Positions 62,475-64,000 of a stretch of DNA of 64,000 nt are shown in pieces. Position 1 is the stretch's first letter. Every line of letters starts with the position of its first letter. The position numbers and the translations under genes were made by a program. Origin of the DNA: CALAED01 sp035765195. Lineage in GTDB: Bacteria > Actinomycetota > Actinomycetes > Streptosporangiales > Streptosporangiaceae. The stretch covers positions 62,001-126,000 of the forward strand of contig DASTYC010000021.1 of the NCBI GenBank assembly GCA_035765195.1, given 5' to 3'. Under the pieces are notes generated by a model. The model worked only from the letters and a program-made list of their open reading frames with translations. It did not search any database and was not told the origin of the DNA.

Positions 62475-63769
62475 GGATCCCGTCCCATATTCGCTCTCAG
62501 ACTGTCAATCTCCCGTGCCACATGCACGACCTCTCCGACGACCACGATCGCTGGGGGCCGCACCCCGTCGGCCGTCATCGCGGCTGCCACCGTGTCGAGG
62601 GTGGCGGTCAACGTCCGCTGGTGTGGCAGCGTACCGTCCTGGATGACCGCGACGGGCGTGTCAGACGATCGACCATAGCGCATGAGGGTGCCTGCGATAC
62701 GGTGCATTCGCGCGACCGCCATCAGCAGGACCAATGTTCCGCGCGAACGGCCGAGCGACTCCCAGTCAACCGTACTGTCCGGATCGTCGGGGTCGACGTG
62801 TGCCGAGACTACGTGAAATTCCTGCGCGACGCCGCGATGGCTCACCGGGACGCGTGCCACGGCAGGCACCGCGGTCGCGCTCGTGATGCCGGGAACGACG
62901 GTGACCGGGATGCCGTGGCGGGCGCAGTGCAGCACCTCTTCGGCGCCGCGGCCGAAGACGAACGGGTCGCCGCCCTTCAGCCGCACCACGAACCTGCCCT
63001 CACGCGCGCGTTCGACCAGCAGGTCGTTGATGCGCTCCTGGGCCAGGGACCGGCCATAGGGGATCTTGGCGGCGTCGATGACCTCGACGTCATGGGCGAG
63101 TTCGTCGAGCAGGACGCGTGGCGCGAGCCGGTCGGCGATCACGACGTCGGCCTGGGCGAGCAACTGCCGCCCCCGTACGGTGATCAGCCCGGGGTCGCCA
63201 GGCCCGCCGCCGACCAGGGCCACGCCGGAGGGCTTCTTCCTGGAATGCCGGGCTTCGAGGCTGGCGTCGCGCAGCCCTTCGACGACGGCGTCGCGGATGC
63301 CGGCGGACCGGCGCGGGTCGCCGCCCGCGAGCACGCCGACCACCACGCTCCCCTGGGCCTCGCCGCCACCGCCCCGGGTGTCGTCGACGACGCCGCTGGC
63401 CGGCGTCCACGCCGCGGACGCCTCGGCGTCGTCGGCGCGCACGCACCAGATGTGGCGCGCCTCGGCCTCGGCGGCCACCATCGCGTTGACCTTCGGGTCG
63501 TCCGTGCACGCCTGGACGAGCCAGGCGCCTTCGCAGTCGCCGCTTCGGTACGGCCGGGGCCGCCGTTCGATCGGCAGGACCTCCAGGGCGGGGGTGACCT
63601 CGGGAGCGATCAGCACCACGTCGGCGCCCGCCGCCAGCAGCGCCGGGACACGACGCTGGGCCACGCGACCGCCGCCGACCACGACGACGCGTCGCCCGGT
63701 GAGCCGAAGGCCGAGCAGATAGGGCGGCAAGGGTGTGCTCTCCTGGGGGTGAACTGGGCCTTTGGCCAC
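62471..63769 (-). CDS. cobA: Bifunctional siroheme/cobalamin enzyme: precorrin-2 dehydrogenase + uroporphyrinogen-III methyltransferase
   Basis: A 432-residue fusion. LTGRRVVVVGGGRVAQRRVPALLAAGADV near residue 24 is the NAD-binding precorrin-2 dehydrogenase/ferrochelatase-like part. From about 182 on (VALVGGGPGDPGLITVRGRQLLAQADVV, VRLKGGDPFVFGRGAEE) it is the SUMT methyltransferase that makes precorrin-2 from uroporphyrinogen III using SAM. The product feeds siroheme and B12. GTG 63769 forms a TAGTG overlap with the cobT stop, which supports it, although a TTG at 63730 has a better ribosome site. The dynamin gene overlaps its stop. Confidence 0.9.
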   Translation of the reverse strand: MAKGPVHPQESTPLPPYLLGLRLTGRRVVVVGGGRVAQRRVPALLAAGADVVLIAPEVTPALEVLPIERRPRPYRSGDCEGAWLVQACTDDPKVNAMVAAEAEARHIWCVRADDAEASAAWTPASGVVDDTRGGGGEAQGSVVVGVLAGGDPRRSAGIRDAVVEGLRDASLEARHSRKKPSGVALVGGGPGDPGLITVRGRQLLAQADVVIADRLAPRVLLDELAHDVEVIDAAKIPYGRSLAQERINDLLVERAREGRFVVRLKGGDPFVFGRGAEEVLHCARHGIPVTVVPGITSATAVPAVARVPVSHRGVAQEFHVVSAHVDPDDPDSTVDWESLGRSRGTLVLLMAVARMHRIAGTLMRYGRSSDTPVAVIQDGTLPHQRTLTATLDTVAAAMTADGVRPPAIVVVGEVVHVAREIDSLRANMGRDP

Positions 63770-64000
63770 TAAAGGTACTCGGCTTCGCCTCGTGATGCGG
63801 AACTCGAAGCCGACCCGGGAGCCGGGCGGCCCGCGTCCTTTTCTGTGACGCCGGCGGCGTCGAAGGTCGCGACGTCGTGCAGCACCCGTACGGCGCTTTG
63901 CACCAGCGGCAGTGCCAGCAACGCGCCGGTGCCCTCGCCGAGCCGCAACTCCAGATCGACGAGCGGACGCAGGCCCAGGTGCGCCAGCGTCGCGGCGTGT
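63769..64000 (-). CDS. cobT: Nicotinate-nucleotide-dimethylbenzimidazole phosphoribosyltransferase, 3' part
   Basis: Only the last 75 or so residues are in the window, and the 5' part lies beyond base 64000. The minus-strand frame reads LAHLGLRPLVDLELRLGEGTG, then ALLALPLVQSAVRVLHDVATFDAAGV. This is the CobT C-terminal signature with the catalytic-region Glu in LGEGTG. CobT makes alpha-ribazole phosphate for the lower ligand of vitamin B12. A Ser/Ala tail follows to the TAG at 63769-63771. It shares one base with the cobA start, so the B12/siroheme genes are coupled. Confidence 0.88.
   Translation of the reverse strand, partial: HAATLAHLGLRPLVDLELRLGEGTGALLALPLVQSAVRVLHDVATFDAAGVTEKDAGRPAPGSASSSASRGEAEYL

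Overview
The window is high-GC DNA with dense, mostly intact genes, frequent GTG starts and stop/start overlaps. Gene content points to a sporulating, mycothiol-making actinomycete, probably of the Streptosporangiales/Streptomycetales type. The indicators are a WhiB-family protein, two mycothiol-linked families (MDMPI and an Rv2466c-like protein), an AdnAB helicase-nuclease, an Scr1/DUF397/ATPase regulatory trio, adjacent dynamin-like GTPases, EttA and actinobacterial LexA- and IdeR-type boxes. No rRNA, tRNA, transposase, integrase or CRISPR array was seen. Taxonomy is inference from gene content only.

Region 1 (1-4.5 kb) is an iron-regulated siderophore operon: an IdeR/DmdR box, an ATP-grasp ligase and two overlapping IucA/IucC (NIS) synthetases. 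Region 2 (4.5-9.1 kb) runs on the minus strand: dinB with a LexA box over its start, an ECF42-type sigma factor coupled to a YCII/DGPF protein, and a lower-GC XRE-TPR regulator. Its upstream end carries a 24-bp duplicate of the 3' end of adnB. Region 3 (9.1-17.4 kb) holds adnA-adnB, then a divergent MDMPI enzyme and a VOC protein.

Region 4 (17.4-23 kb) is regulatory and small-gene rich: a two-TM protein, WhiB, a YihY membrane protein, an XRE-like orphan, and an HATPase gene divergent from an Scr1-type XRE regulator and DUF397 protein around an iterated TGCGAT operator. Region 5 (23-31.6 kb) is a probable catabolic block: HyuA, HyuB with a C-terminal acetone-carboxylase-gamma-like zinc domain, a SAM methyltransferase, a creatinase-like M24 protein lacking metal ligands, and a convergent MFS transporter. 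Region 6 (31.6-41.5 kb) has a SpoIIE phosphatase, RpiB, a nickel transporter behind a near-perfect Nur-type box, a DsbA-like mycothiol nitroreductase homologue, aminopeptidase N, an unknown Cys-containing protein and MalQ.

Region 7 (41.6-54.8 kb) has a NERD protein, IlvD, a secreted PI-PLC-like protein, FmdB and HNH proteins, a secreted protein, a prolyl oligopeptidase, an XRE-TPR regulator, MscS, truncated globin and an MFS transporter. Region 8 (54.8-64 kb) is all minus strand: EttA, a GGDEF cyclase, SSB, two dynamin-like GTPases, a CobA/SirC fusion and the 3' end of cobT, the last three tightly packed.

I found no single proven new system. The best leads are the ATP-grasp/NIS siderophore operon, the fused HyuB-gamma carboxylase-like protein beside a creatinase-like M24 protein, the Scr1/DUF397/HATPase operator, the Nur-type operator and the duplicated adnB tail beside a possibly transferred regulator.
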